A DNA stretch of 64,000 nucleotides, from positions 310,001 through 374,000 of the forward strand of contig SUZJ01000001.1 of assembly GCA_015059945.1 (NCBI GenBank), written 5' to 3'. The stretch is from Rikenellaceae bacterium (lineage in GTDB: Bacteria; Bacteroidota; Bacteroidia; Bacteroidales; Rikenellaceae). Made by a program: the position numbers and the translations under genes. Below the pieces are notes generated by a model. The model was not told where the DNA came from. It did no database searches and saw nothing but the letters and a program-made list of their open reading frames with translations. This document shows positions 34,553 through 43,175 of this stretch, piece by piece (the first letter of the stretch is position 1; every line of letters starts with the position of its first letter).

Positions 34553-35431
34553 ATGGAGTACACAAAATTACTGGCCGAGTATGGCCCGGCAATGAGCGAG
34601 CAGGAGGTGGCACAGGTGGTTGCCGAGTGCCGCGAGAAATCGGTGCGCAATCAGAACGCAGAGGTCTATAAACTCTGTTATAGCACCATAGACCTGACAA
34701 CGCTGACCGAGTGCGATTCGACCGCTTCGGTGAGCAAGTTTGTGAAGAAGGCTGTGGAGTTTGGCGATAAATATCCCCACATCCCCAATGTGGCCTCAAT
34801 TTGCGTCTTTCCCCTGTTTGTAGACGTGGTGGGGCTGGGTGTTGAGGGCACCGATATTGGTGTTACCAGCGTGGCAGGTGGCTTCCCTGCATCGCAGACC
34901 TTTATGGAGGTGAAGATGTTGGAGGTGTCGATGGCTGTCGAGAATGGTGCCGACGAGATTGACGTGGTGATTAACGTGGGCCAGATGTTGGAGGGCGACT
35001 ACGAGCCTATGACCAACGAGATTGCAATGCTGCGCGAAGAGGCTGGCGAGGATACCACCTTTAAGGTGATTATCGAGAGTGGTGCTCTTAAAACCCCCGA
35101 GCTTATCCGCAAGGCTTCGCTGCTGTCGATGATGGCAGGTGCCGACTTTGTTAAGACCTCGACTGGCAAGATTCCTGTTGCTGCAACCCCCGAGGCTGCT
35201 GTGGTTATGTGTACCGCCATTAGGGACTACTACCAGAAGACTGGCCGCAAGGTGGGCTTCAAGGCGGCAGGTGGTATCCGTACTGCCGAGGATGCAGCTC
35301 TGTTCTACACCATCGTAGAGGAGATTTTGGGTAAGGAGTGGTGCACACCTGCGCTGTGGCGTATTGGCGCAAGCTCGCTTGCCAACGGCCTCATCTCGGC
35401 TATCGAGGGCACCGAGGTCAAGTATTTTTAA
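34553..35431 (+). CDS. deoC: Deoxyribose-phosphate aldolase
   Basis: Cleaves 2-deoxyribose-5-phosphate to glyceraldehyde-3-phosphate and acetaldehyde in deoxynucleoside catabolism. The Schiff-base Lys lies in ADFVKTSTGK near residues 201-210; DVVINVGQMLEGDY and the late VGFKAAGGIRTAEDA proton-relay Lys region are also present. 292 aa includes about 50 extra N-terminal residues compared with short E. coli-type proteins, as in other Bacteroidales. Single gene; no other deo gene nearby. Confidence 0.94.
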   Translation: MEYTKLLAEYGPAMSEQEVAQVVAECREKSVRNQNAEVYKLCYSTIDLTTLTECDSTASVSKFVKKAVEFGDKYPHIPNVASICVFPLFVDVVGLGVEGTDIGVTSVAGGFPASQTFMEVKMLEVSMAVENGADEIDVVINVGQMLEGDYEPMTNEIAMLREEAGEDTTFKVIIESGALKTPELIRKASLLSMMAGADFVKTSTGKIPVAATPEAAVVMCTAIRDYYQKTGRKVGFKAAGGIRTAEDAALFYTIVEEILGKEWCTPALWRIGASSLANGLISAIEGTEVKYF

Positions 35432-35479
35432 CGGATAGAGCGTTAAATACAGATAGTAAAGGGTGGACTCCTGTGGGGC

Positions 35480-35607
35480 TACCTTTGTTCGGCGGTGAAT
35501 TTGTTTCGCCGCCGAAATTATTTATATACAATATGTTGTAAGCAGTTTAACCAAATACACACACCGATTACTTCGCCTTTCGCCTGATAGCGAGAGGCGT
35601 TTTTTTG
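35480..35607 (+). ncRNA. Candidate small RNA downstream of deoC
   Basis: A TACCTTTG box at 35480-35487 is followed at once by an 8-bp hairpin (TTCGGCGG 35488-35495 with CCGCCGAA 35509-35516) and, about 60 nt later, by a terminator at 35574-35607. No open reading frame of note lies between. A promoter-hairpin-terminator unit of about 110-120 nt fits a small RNA; lack of a clear minus-33 box lowers confidence. It could instead be the deoC 3' UTR. Confidence 0.4.
35574..35607 (+). terminator. Intrinsic terminator
   Basis: CGCCTTTCGC / GCGAGAGGCG stem with CTGATA loop and seven T. It ends either deoC mRNA or the candidate small RNA. Confidence 0.85.
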
Positions 35608-36012
35608 TATTCTCTCTGAACAAGACCCCGAATGAGTGTTGTCAATTGCGAAACTTTTACTAATTTTGTGATGTCGTGGGTGTTATGCCCTCGTCAACTA
35701 CATATTTGATGAAAGTGTTTTCGCTTTTATCCTTGAAAAGAAATCTGGAAAATTTCACAACTGAAAGGATAACGACGACACTCATTTCTTGTATAGCTAT
35801 GTGGCTAGGCACTTTCTGTGCATACACCCCATACTATTCAAGTGTGGGGTCTTGTATCGTTTATTTTCAGTTGGGCATTCCAGAGCCTCTTTTCAGATAA
35901 ACGGAAGTTGCTCCACACTTTCTTTTTGTTTTTACTTTTCGCCATATTGGAGCTGTATGGTTTTGAGTTGCAACTACTTATTATTAACTCAAAACATAAA
36001 TTTCTATTGCTT
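35608..36012 (+). other. Intergenic leader region, no recognisable gene
   Basis: AT-rich. It contains TAATTTTG at 35661-35668 and TACTTTTCG near 35931, either of which could serve the downstream peptide gene. Short open frames here show no protein-like features. Confidence 0.5.
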
Positions 36013-36141
36013 ATGAAGAAAGAGCAGATGGGCTACCTCGCCCCCGAAATTGAGGTGAATGAAATTGTGGTCGAAATGGGCATTGCCGCATCTCCCAATA
36101 TGGAGAATATCGGCAAAGAAAACCCCGATGCAGAATGGTAG
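36013..36141 (+). CDS. 42-aa peptide of the Bacteroidales PEIEV type
   Basis: MKKEQMGYLAPEIEVNEIVV begins a 42-aa acidic peptide ending in GKENPDAEW. Short peptides with the pattern YxxPEhEVhEhxVExGhAAS are frequent in Bacteroidales genomes and often precede surface-lipoprotein genes; their role is not established. The gene ends 30 bp before the fimbrillin/BspA lipoprotein start, so both are likely on one transcript. The start was chosen at the ATG giving the conserved N-terminus, although the frame is open further upstream. Confidence 0.7.
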   Translation: MKKEQMGYLAPEIEVNEIVVEMGIAASPNMENIGKENPDAEW

Positions 36142-36171
36142 AAACAGATTAAAAAACAACTCCTAAACACA

Positions 36172-37761
36172 ATGAAAAAACTTACAATCTTTGCTGCGCT
36201 TTGCGCGCTTGTGCTGGGTAGCTGTGCCGAGAATAACTTGGATGGCGTAACCCCCGAGAACAACATCACCCTGCCCGACCTCACCGCAGGTTTTGCAGAG
36301 GATGAGACTAAAACCTACGTTCACAACAACACCTATTTGCGTTGGCACGAGGCCGACCTCATTACGGCTTTCTATGGCAACTCGCTCAATCGCCAGTACA
36401 AATTCAAGGGTAAAACTGGCGACAACAGCGGTACTTTCTCGCTTATTCCAAGTGGCGAGCTTGGCACTGGCAACGATTTGGGCGCTATCTATGCAGTTTA
36501 TCCCTACGATGAAAATGCTGGCATCAACGACGAAACAAGGGTAATTTCGCTCACATTGCCCGCAACCCAGACCTATGCCGAGAACTCGTTTGGCAAGGGC
36601 GCAAATACTATGATTGCCGTAACCGAGAACTTGGAGGATACCTTCCTTGGCTTCAAGAATGCTTGCGGTTACCTCAAACTGAAACTCTATGGCGAGGATG
36701 TAACCCTTGCAAGCGTGGAGGTTAAGGGTAACAATGGCGAGAAGATTGCGGGCTCGGCCACTGCCACTATGGAGTTTGGCGGAGTGCCTACGTTGACAAT
36801 GTCGGCCGATGCGACTACCACAGTTACTCTCGATTGTAGCGAGGGTGTGGTGCTTGGCACCTCGGCCGAGACCGCTACCGAGTTGTGGATTGTACTGCCC
36901 GAAACCACTTTCGAGGGCGGTATTACCATCACTGCAACCGATACCGAGGGTAAAGTCTTTGAGAAATCTACCACCAAAACCGTAGCTATTGTTCGCAACG
37001 AGATTCAGCCAATGGCTGCAATTGAGTTTGTAAAACCCTTGCCAATCCCTGCAAACAATGAGATTTTCTACACCAATGGTAGCACAACATCCGCAACCAT
37101 ACCATACAGAACCGATTGCTTTGGTGGTGCTAACATCGTTTCTAACACTTACGACGAAAAGGTAAAATCGTGGGTTCTCAAATTCGACAAAGATTTGACC
37201 TCACTCGGAGATCAAGCTTTTTACGCTTGGACCTCGGCTAACGAGAGGCCTTTAACAGGCATAATACTCCCCAATAGCATCACATCTTTTGGCGATCAGG
37301 TATTCTGCGGTTGTGGCGAATTAGTTAGCGTCAAGTTGCCTGACGGTCTGATGACAATGGGTTCTAGCACATTTCAATCTTGTGGTCAATTGCAGGAGGT
37401 AGTATTACCAAATACCATCACAACAATTCCATATCAAACATTTTATTATTGCGCAGATCTTACAAATTTTGTAATTCCAGAGGGTGTAACTACGATTGGA
37501 AGCGGTGCATTCTATTACTGCGAGAGCATTACAAGTATTGTCATCCCCAAGAATGTTAATTCAATTGACTACAATTCTTTCCACTATTGCGGCTTGAAAA
37601 GTGTATATTGCGAAAGCACCACACCTCCAACTCTTCAAGGCCCCAGACCTTTTAGGTATTGTGATTATTATATGGAAATCTATGTTCCACGAGAATCGGT
37701 TTCGTTGTATCAAGATTCGTGGGAAGAATATTCGAATAAAATCGTGGGCTACGACTTTTAG
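36172..37761 (+). CDS. Fimbrillin-like / BspA leucine-rich-repeat surface lipoprotein
   Basis: A 529-aa lipoprotein (lipobox LGSC, Cys18). Residues about 30-300 resemble the fimbrillin-like beta-sandwich domains of Bacteroidales pilins (YLRWHEADLITAFYGN, YPYDENAG, GYLKLKLYG, IQPMAAIEF). Residues about 340-500 are BspA-type LRR_5 repeats (LPNSITSFGDQVFCGCGELV, LPDGLMTMGSSTFQSCGQL, LPNTITTIPYQTFYYCADL, IPEGVTTIGSGAFYYCESI). BspA repeats mediate adhesion in oral and gut Bacteroidota. The repeat-coding part is visibly more AT-rich than the N-terminal part, suggesting a module acquired separately. Target unknown. Confidence 0.85.
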   Translation: MKKLTIFAALCALVLGSCAENNLDGVTPENNITLPDLTAGFAEDETKTYVHNNTYLRWHEADLITAFYGNSLNRQYKFKGKTGDNSGTFSLIPSGELGTGNDLGAIYAVYPYDENAGINDETRVISLTLPATQTYAENSFGKGANTMIAVTENLEDTFLGFKNACGYLKLKLYGEDVTLASVEVKGNNGEKIAGSATATMEFGGVPTLTMSADATTTVTLDCSEGVVLGTSAETATELWIVLPETTFEGGITITATDTEGKVFEKSTTKTVAIVRNEIQPMAAIEFVKPLPIPANNEIFYTNGSTTSATIPYRTDCFGGANIVSNTYDEKVKSWVLKFDKDLTSLGDQAFYAWTSANERPLTGIILPNSITSFGDQVFCGCGELVSVKLPDGLMTMGSSTFQSCGQLQEVVLPNTITTIPYQTFYYCADLTNFVIPEGVTTIGSGAFYYCESITSIVIPKNVNSIDYNSFHYCGLKSVYCESTTPPTLQGPRPFRYCDYYMEIYVPRESVSLYQDSWEEYSNKIVGYDF

Positions 37762-37785
37762 TAGATAGCTTCGTTTAGCAGAGCA

Positions 37786-37833
37786 GTGGCGTATGTAGTG
37801 AACTATGTAGTTCGCTCATACGCCACTTTGGTT
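37786..37833. terminator. Long hairpin after the BspA-like gene
   Basis: GTGGCGTATG / CATACGCCAC outer arms with a further GAACTA / TAGTTC inner stem, followed by TTTGGTTT. Confidence 0.7.
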
Positions 37834-37916
37834 TATTCACATTGCATCTTGGGAAGATGCCAGCTCTTGCGTGGGTTCACCCTTTCTTTGAGTATGGGGC
37901 TAACCATTGACGGCTA

Positions 37917-38297
37917 CTACCAACGGCAGTTGGCAATGTCGGGGATGAGTTCGATGTTCATAGCTCCGCTGGCGGGGTCAATCTCTACGGTTACTAAGTC
38001 GATGAAGGCCTCGGTGTCGATGGCGTTGGCCTGGATGAAGTGGTTGGCCGCCGATATGAGGTTGCGCACCTTGCGAGGGGTTATGACCTCGGCAGGCGAC
38101 ACCAGTGCCCCCTCGCGGCGAGTCTTAACCTCTACGAAGTGGTAGCACTGGTCGGGGGTGATGGCTATGATGTCGAGCTCGTGGTGGCCACTGCGCCAGT
38201 TGCGCCCCACAATCATATAGCCCCTGGCTCGCAGGTACTCTACGGCCGCCTTCTCGCCCTCGGCACCTATGCGCAGGTGCGACAAACTCTCTTCCAT
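37917..38297 (-). CDS. yraN: YraN / UPF0102 family nuclease-fold protein
   Basis: A 126-aa restriction-endonuclease-fold protein of uncertain role. GAEGEKAAVEYLRARGY, the ELDIIA acidic residues and FVEVKTRR (E-x-K) define the UPF0102 pattern. It follows pepE on the minus strand with an 18-bp gap. The region 37834-37916 holds no gene. Confidence 0.9.
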   Translation of the reverse strand: MEESLSHLRIGAEGEKAAVEYLRARGYMIVGRNWRSGHHELDIIAITPDQCYHFVEVKTRREGALVSPAEVITPRKVRNLISAANHFIQANAIDTEAFIDLVTVEIDPASGAMNIELIPDIANCRW

Positions 38298-38315
38298 ACC
38301 CCCAATGATATAGGC

Positions 38316-39020
38316 TTATTTCAGCAGGAACGACAGGTCGTCGCCGGCGTTAACTTCGTAGGGCTCGATGCCGTTGCGGAAGATACGCATTGGGCGTGGG
38401 CCGACAAGTTCGAGAGTGCCGTCGATGTAGCGCAGCATACACCCCTCGCGCAGACCTACTACCCACATAGTTGGGTTGGCCACGATGTACTCGGCAATGC
38501 GCTGCTCGCGAGTCTCGCCTGCGTGGCCCTCGGGGTTGGCGTCGAGGTAGTGGGGGTTAATCTGGAAGGGGATAGCACCAATGGCGCTGAACGAGGCGGG
38601 CTGAACGATGGGCATATCGTTGGTGGTGCAGAGGGTGGGGCAAGCCACGTTGCTGCCTGCGCTCCAGCCCACATAGGGGGTGCCGCCCTGCACTTTTGTC
38701 AGGATTGCCTCCATAAGGCCCTGCTCGTGCATATTCTTAACAAGGTGGAAGGTGTTGCCACCGCCCACTACTATGGCCTCGGCAGCCTCGATGGCGGCTT
38801 TGGGCGAGTCGGCGTGGTGAACCGAGCGCACCTTGATGCCAATCTCGTCGAATCGTTTTTGCACCTTGGCCTCGTACTCGTCGTACGAGAAGGTTACGCC
38901 TGCATAGGGGACAAAGGCCACCTCTTTAACGCCTTGGAGGTGTTGTGCAATCTGTGCGATAGGGTATTTCAGATACTCTTCGCCTGCGTTGGTCGAGTTG
39001 CTGATAAGCAAAAGTTTCAT
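38316..39020 (-). CDS. pepE: Dipeptidase E (S51)
   Basis: Cytosolic serine peptidase cleaving Asp-X dipeptides. The nucleophile Ser is in VGWSAGSNVA, preceded by the VVGGGNTFHLV loop; PHYLDANPEGHAGETREQR supplies the catalytic His region. 234 aa matches PepE. First gene of a pepE-yraN pair; a TACCTTTA box lies near 39066 on the minus strand. Confidence 0.93.
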   Translation of the reverse strand: MKLLLISNSTNAGEEYLKYPIAQIAQHLQGVKEVAFVPYAGVTFSYDEYEAKVQKRFDEIGIKVRSVHHADSPKAAIEAAEAIVVGGGNTFHLVKNMHEQGLMEAILTKVQGGTPYVGWSAGSNVACPTLCTTNDMPIVQPASFSAIGAIPFQINPHYLDANPEGHAGETREQRIAEYIVANPTMWVVGLREGCMLRYIDGTLELVGPRPMRIFRNGIEPYEVNAGDDLSFLLK

Positions 39021-39351
39021 AAGATAGTCTGTTTTATAAGGTTTTTTGGTATGTTTATCTGCCTATAAAGGTACGAATAATTGGTTGTTAAATTATCAAA
39101 AGGGGCTCACTTTTTGCTAAAAAAGACCAATAAGGGCAATTTTGTGATTGAAAAGTCGTTTTTGGGCATCGGCGAAAATTGTGTGTTGTAGGTTGTAAAT
39201 CAGTGCATTGTGGGTTTTTGGCTCTGTTGCCGATGTAAAAAAAGCGCTTGGGGTGGCTCACTTTCACGAAAAAGTATTATCTTTGTACAGATTTTCGCTT
39301 AGGTGCGAAAAGTGTACAAGCCCATATATGTTAAACTTAAATTTATAAATT
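39021..39351. other. Divergent intergenic region between pepE and acpP
   Basis: Holds a minus-strand TACCTTTA box near 39066 (pepE), a plus-strand TATCTTTG at 39278-39285 (acpP) and a GCATCGGC...GCCGATG inverted repeat at 39166-39235 with a 55-nt loop. No coding sequence seen. Confidence 0.5.
39278..39285 (+). promoter_or_regulatory. Minus-7 box of the acpP-fabF operon
   Basis: TATCTTTG, perfect match to the consensus, 66 bp before acpP; minus-33 box weak. Confidence 0.6.
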
Positions 39352-39588
39352 ATGTCAGAGATTTCATCGAAAGTTGTTGATATTATCAAAGACAGGCTTA
39401 ATGTAGACGCCAAAGACATCACTCCCGAGGCTAGCTTCGCAAATGATCTGGGCGCAGATTCGCTTGACACTGTTGAGCTTATTATGGAGTTTGAGAAAGA
39501 GTTTGATTTGCAGATTCCCGACGAGGATGCAGAGAAAATTTCGACCGTTGGTGATGCTATTAAGTATGTAGAGGAGCACTTGGCTTAA
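39352..39588 (+). CDS. acpP: Acyl carrier protein
   Basis: Carries growing acyl chains in fatty-acid synthesis through a phosphopantetheine arm on the Ser of [10 protein letters not shown] (near residue 39). 78 aa, strongly acidic. It precedes fabF, the condensing enzyme, by 125 bp. Confidence 0.97.
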   Translation: MSEISSKVVDIIKDRLNVDAKDITPEASFANDLGADSLDTVELIMEFEKEFDLQIPDEDAEKISTVGDAIKYVEEHLA

Positions 39589-39713
39589 TCTCTCTTAGAG
39601 CAACAACGCAGAAACTATCGGAGGTAAAATGGCCACTTGTGCTCATTTTACCTCTTTTTATTTTTTTAGTAGCTACACTTTCTTTTACACCTAATTATAA
39701 TTAACTGCAAAAA

Positions 39714-40970
39714 ATGGAAAGACGTAGAGTGGTCATCACAGGCTTGGGTACTATTAACCCCCTGGGCCACAACATAAAAGAGTACTTCGAGGCTCTCGAG
39801 GCCGGTACTAATGGCATTGACCTTATAAAGAATTTCGACACCGAGCATTGCAAAACCAAGGTGGGTGCCGAGATTAAAAACTATAATCCCGAGGACTATT
39901 TCGACCGCAAAGAGGTACGCAAACTTGACCTCTTCACCCAGTATGCAATCATTTCGGCCACCGAGGCTGTTGCCGATTCGGGCCTCGAGCAGTTCGAGGC
40001 GCTCGATAAGAGCCGCGTTGGCGTGATTTGGGGTGCAGGTATTGGAGGTATCAACTCGACCTACGAGGAGTTGGCTTCGTACTTCAATAGCGGCAATGCA
40101 AATGCTTCGTTCAGCCCCTTCTTGCTGTTGAAGATTTTGCCCAATATGGCCGCAGGCTTCATATCGCTCAAATATGGCTACCGAGGCCCAGCTTTCAGCA
40201 CCGTGTCGGCTTGCGCATCGAGTACCCACTCGATTATCTCGGCCGTAGACCAGATTCGCCTGGGCAGGGCCGATGTAATGGTTACGGGTGGCTCGGAGGG
40301 CGCTGTGTCGTTTGTGGGCATCTCGGCCTTCAACGCTATGAGGGCTCTGTCTACCCGCAACGACGACCCCAAGACCGCTTCGAGGCCATACGACAAGGAG
40401 CGTGACGGCTTTGTGATGGGCGAGGGCGGTGGCGCAATGGTCATCGAGGAGTATGAGCACGCTATGGCTCGCGGAGCAAAGATTTATGCCGAGATTGTGG
40501 GCTGTGGTGTTAGTGCCGATGCCTACCACGTTACGGCACCCGAACCCGAGGGTGATGGCGCAAAACAAGCTATGACCGAGGCGCTTAGGGATGCCAATCT
40601 GACTCCCGAGGCTATCGACTATATCAATACCCACGGCACTTCGACACCTCTGGGCGATTTGGCCGAGTTGAAGGGTATTCAGAAGGTCTTTGGCGACCAC
40701 GCCTATAAGATGAACATCAGTTCGACCAAGTCGATGACTGGCCACTTATTGGGTGGTGCGGGTGCAGTGGAGCTGCTGGCGTCGGTGCTGGCGGTGACCA
40801 AAGATGTGGTGCCCCCAACCATCAACGTGCAGGAGCTCGATCCACAGATTGACCCTGCACTGAACCTTACGCTTGACAAGGCTCAGCACCGTACTGTGAA
40901 CTATGCAATGAGTAACACCTTTGGCTTTGGCGGCCAAAACTCGACCATCATCATTAAGAAAGCAGAGTAA
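39714..40970 (+). CDS. fabF: 3-oxoacyl-ACP synthase II
   Basis: Condensing enzyme elongating acyl-ACP with malonyl-ACP. The Cys-His-His triad is visible: VSACASSTHSI near residue 165, INTHGTSTPLGD near 305 and SMTGHLLGGAGAVE near 342. 418 aa is the expected length. Followed by rnc after 18 bp, the same acpP-fabF-rnc order as in many bacteria. Confidence 0.97.
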   Translation: MERRRVVITGLGTINPLGHNIKEYFEALEAGTNGIDLIKNFDTEHCKTKVGAEIKNYNPEDYFDRKEVRKLDLFTQYAIISATEAVADSGLEQFEALDKSRVGVIWGAGIGGINSTYEELASYFNSGNANASFSPFLLLKILPNMAAGFISLKYGYRGPAFSTVSACASSTHSIISAVDQIRLGRADVMVTGGSEGAVSFVGISAFNAMRALSTRNDDPKTASRPYDKERDGFVMGEGGGAMVIEEYEHAMARGAKIYAEIVGCGVSADAYHVTAPEPEGDGAKQAMTEALRDANLTPEAIDYINTHGTSTPLGDLAELKGIQKVFGDHAYKMNISSTKSMTGHLLGGAGAVELLASVLAVTKDVVPPTINVQELDPQIDPALNLTLDKAQHRTVNYAMSNTFGFGGQNSTIIIKKAE

Positions 40971-40988
40971 GAAGCAAAGCAAAACCTT

Positions 40989-41771
40989 ATGGGTATCAAA
41001 CGATTAGCACACCGCCTGTGGGGCCGCGACAAGAGGTACTACCGTGCCTTCTACCGCATCTTTGGCCACACACCCGACAATGTCGAACTCTATAAGCTGG
41101 CACTCGTACACCGCTCGGCCTCGGTGAAGGTCGAGGGTGGCGAGAGTATCAACAACGAGAGGCTGGAATTTTTGGGCGATGCGGTGTTGGAGTCGATCGT
41201 TTCGGACTACCTCTTTATCGAGTACCCCCACGAGTCGGAGGGCTTCTTGACCAAGACTCGCTCGAAGATTGTGAGCCGCCAGTCGCTCAACCAGTTGGCC
41301 CAAAGGTTGGGTATCGACGACCTGGTGGTCTACAACCCTACGGGCAACAACGCACAGAAACACCTCTTTGGCGACTGCCTGGAGGCCCTGATAGGTGCCC
41401 TCTATCTCGACAAGGGCTATAATGTGGTAAATCGCGTTATTATCAACGACTTGCTGCCCCACCATATGGATCTCGAAGATGTCCCCTCGACCGAGAGCGA
41501 CTTCAAGAGTAGGCTGATTGAGTGGTGCCAGAAGAGCAAACGCCCCATCGAGTTCCGTACCGAGGCCGACGGCACCGAGGGTACACGCCAGCCCGCATTT
41601 GTTTCGCGAGTGCTGATTGACGGAGTGAAGGTTGGCGGTGGCAAGGGAACAACCAAAAAGGAGGCCGAGCAGCAGGCCGCAAAATCGGCACTCGAACTTA
41701 TGGGCGACGAGATTGGCGACTACATTCTCGACCGCTTTGACCATCTGAGCAAAAATGGCAACCGACAGTAG
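40989..41771 (+). CDS. rnc: Ribonuclease III
   Basis: Cleaves double-stranded RNA in rRNA and mRNA processing. The signature ERLEFLGDAVLESIV (about residues 57-71) with catalytic Glu/Asp, and the C-terminal dsRNA-binding domain (FVSRVLIDGVKVGGGKGTTK, KEAEQQAAKSALE), are complete. 260 aa. Its last 17 bp overlap radC. Confidence 0.96.
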   Translation: MGIKRLAHRLWGRDKRYYRAFYRIFGHTPDNVELYKLALVHRSASVKVEGGESINNERLEFLGDAVLESIVSDYLFIEYPHESEGFLTKTRSKIVSRQSLNQLAQRLGIDDLVVYNPTGNNAQKHLFGDCLEALIGALYLDKGYNVVNRVIINDLLPHHMDLEDVPSTESDFKSRLIEWCQKSKRPIEFRTEADGTEGTRQPAFVSRVLIDGVKVGGGKGTTKKEAEQQAAKSALELMGDEIGDYILDRFDHLSKNGNRQ

Positions 41772-42429
41772 AGATAAAGATGTGCGCCAGAGGGCTTTGG
41801 CTCGCGGTGTGGGGCAGATGACCGACACTGAGCTGCTCAGTCTGGTCATTTCGCCCGCCAAGCGCGGAGCGGAGGCTATGGATGTGGCCGAGAGGGTTGT
41901 GGCCCAGATTGGCACAGGTGGGCTGTTGGAGATGGCCCACAAGAGCCCTGCCGAACTGCGACTGATGGGCGACTTGGGCTTAGAGGGGGCGGCAAAGGTG
42001 GCTGCTGCCTTTGAGCTGGGGCGTAGGGCTGTGGTGGCCGAGGGACAAGAGAGTGTGGTGATTAAAGATGCGGCCGATGTGGTCGGCATCTTCGCCCCAC
42101 TGATGCGCGGGCTCGACCACGAGGAGTTGTGGGTGCTCTACTTGGCCTCGTCAAATAGGGTTATCGAGCGCCGAAGGGTTGCTGTGGGTGGCAGCCGAGC
42201 GCTGGTGGCCGACAGCAAACTGATTGTAAAGAGGGCACTTGAATTGGTGGCCTCGTCTATAATTTTGGTACACAATCACCCCTCGGGGGCGGCCGAGCCG
42301 AGTGCCGAGGACTGCTCGCTGACTGAACGTCTGCGTAGCGCCGCAGAGTTGTTCGACATTGCTCTGCTCGACCACATAATTATTGCCGTTGGCGGCTCGT
42401 ACAGCTTCCGCGCAGGCGGCAAATTGTGA
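41755..42429 (+). CDS. radC: RadC-family JAB-domain protein
   Basis: Protein of uncertain role once linked to DNA repair. The N-terminal helix-hairpin-helix region (MTDTELLSLVISPAKRG; LGLEGAAKVAAAFELG) precedes a JAB/MPN metalloprotease-like domain with the zinc motif HNHPSG plus a later Asp (LLDHIIIAVG). 224 aa is normal. Overlap with rnc (17 bp) suggests translational coupling. Confidence 0.92.
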   Translation: MATDSRDKDVRQRALARGVGQMTDTELLSLVISPAKRGAEAMDVAERVVAQIGTGGLLEMAHKSPAELRLMGDLGLEGAAKVAAAFELGRRAVVAEGQESVVIKDAADVVGIFAPLMRGLDHEELWVLYLASSNRVIERRRVAVGGSRALVADSKLIVKRALELVASSIILVHNHPSGAAEPSAEDCSLTERLRSAAELFDIALLDHIIIAVGGSYSFRAGGKL

Positions 42430-42474
42430 GAGGTGTCAGAAGGGTTAATTTCAGTAGGCTGAGGGTGCCCTAAC

Positions 42475-43032
42475 CTAATCCGTATTGCTATTTTTGATGT
42501 TTTCGGTCTGGTCGACTACGATTATGTCGGTCAGGTCGTAGCCTCGTTGCACAAGGCGCTCATAGATGCCGTCGAGTACCTCTTGGGGCATCTGTGGGGT
42601 GCGCGAGAGAATCCACAGGTAGCCCCCATTGCTGCCCCCAACAACCGAGTATGAGTAGTCGGGCGCAAGCTCCATAATGTTGTACTCGCCAGGGAAGAGG
42701 AAGAAGGTTACCATCAACTGGCCAGGGGTGTCGGTCGTGCGGGCAACCCCCTTGCTTACCTTGTGTTTGCCGCGCTTGTGTCCCTCGTTGCGCACCTCGA
42801 TTTTGCCGTCGGGGTGGGCAGTGTAGGTGGCTTTGACGTTGGTCATATCGCGCTCGAAGGTGTGGGGCTTGCGCACAATCTCGTACCAACTGCCCGTATA
42901 GCGGTCGAGGTCTACGTGACCGACGGTCGAGTTGTCTACCTTGCGTGTGCCTTTGGTGGCCGAGCACATTGTGAGCAGTAGCACCGTAAGAGTGGCGCAG
43001 CTTACTGCCAATAGGATAATCTTTGTGTTCAT
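42475..43032 (-). CDS. blc: Bacterial lipocalin (Blc-like) lipoprotein
   Basis: Outer-membrane lipocalin binding lipids or other hydrophobic molecules. Lipobox LTMC, then the lipocalin first motif YTGSWYEIVRKPHTFER and the GYLWILSRTPQMP strand typical of Blc. The start at 43032 (MNTKIILLAV) gives a proper signal peptide and 185 aa; the frame is open upstream but that part overlaps the divergent promoter. Single gene, convergent with radC. Confidence 0.9.
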   Translation of the reverse strand: MNTKIILLAVSCATLTVLLLTMCSATKGTRKVDNSTVGHVDLDRYTGSWYEIVRKPHTFERDMTNVKATYTAHPDGKIEVRNEGHKRGKHKVSKGVARTTDTPGQLMVTFFLFPGEYNIMELAPDYSYSVVGGSNGGYLWILSRTPQMPQEVLDGIYERLVQRGYDLTDIIVVDQTENIKNSNTD

Positions 43033-43119
43033 AGTTGTTGCTAAAAAAGTGTTAAGGTGGTTATACAAATACACCCCGCAATGCAACAAACAAAATGCCA
43101 AATAGGTTTGGGCACAAAA

Positions 43120-43152
43120 TTTGGCAACCTCGGCAAAAAGAGTTAACTTCGT
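43120..43152 (+). promoter_or_regulatory. Promoter of the radical SAM gene
   Basis: TTTG at 43120-43123 and TAACTTCG at 43145-43152, 21 bp apart, 23 bp before the chosen start. Confidence 0.5.
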
Positions 43153-43175
43153 GCATTGAAAAATTGAGAAATGCT

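Noticed and set aside
35676-35900. 74-codon frame in the gap before the 42-aa peptide
   Set aside because: No initiation context, no conserved pattern, and it overlaps promoter-like sequence.
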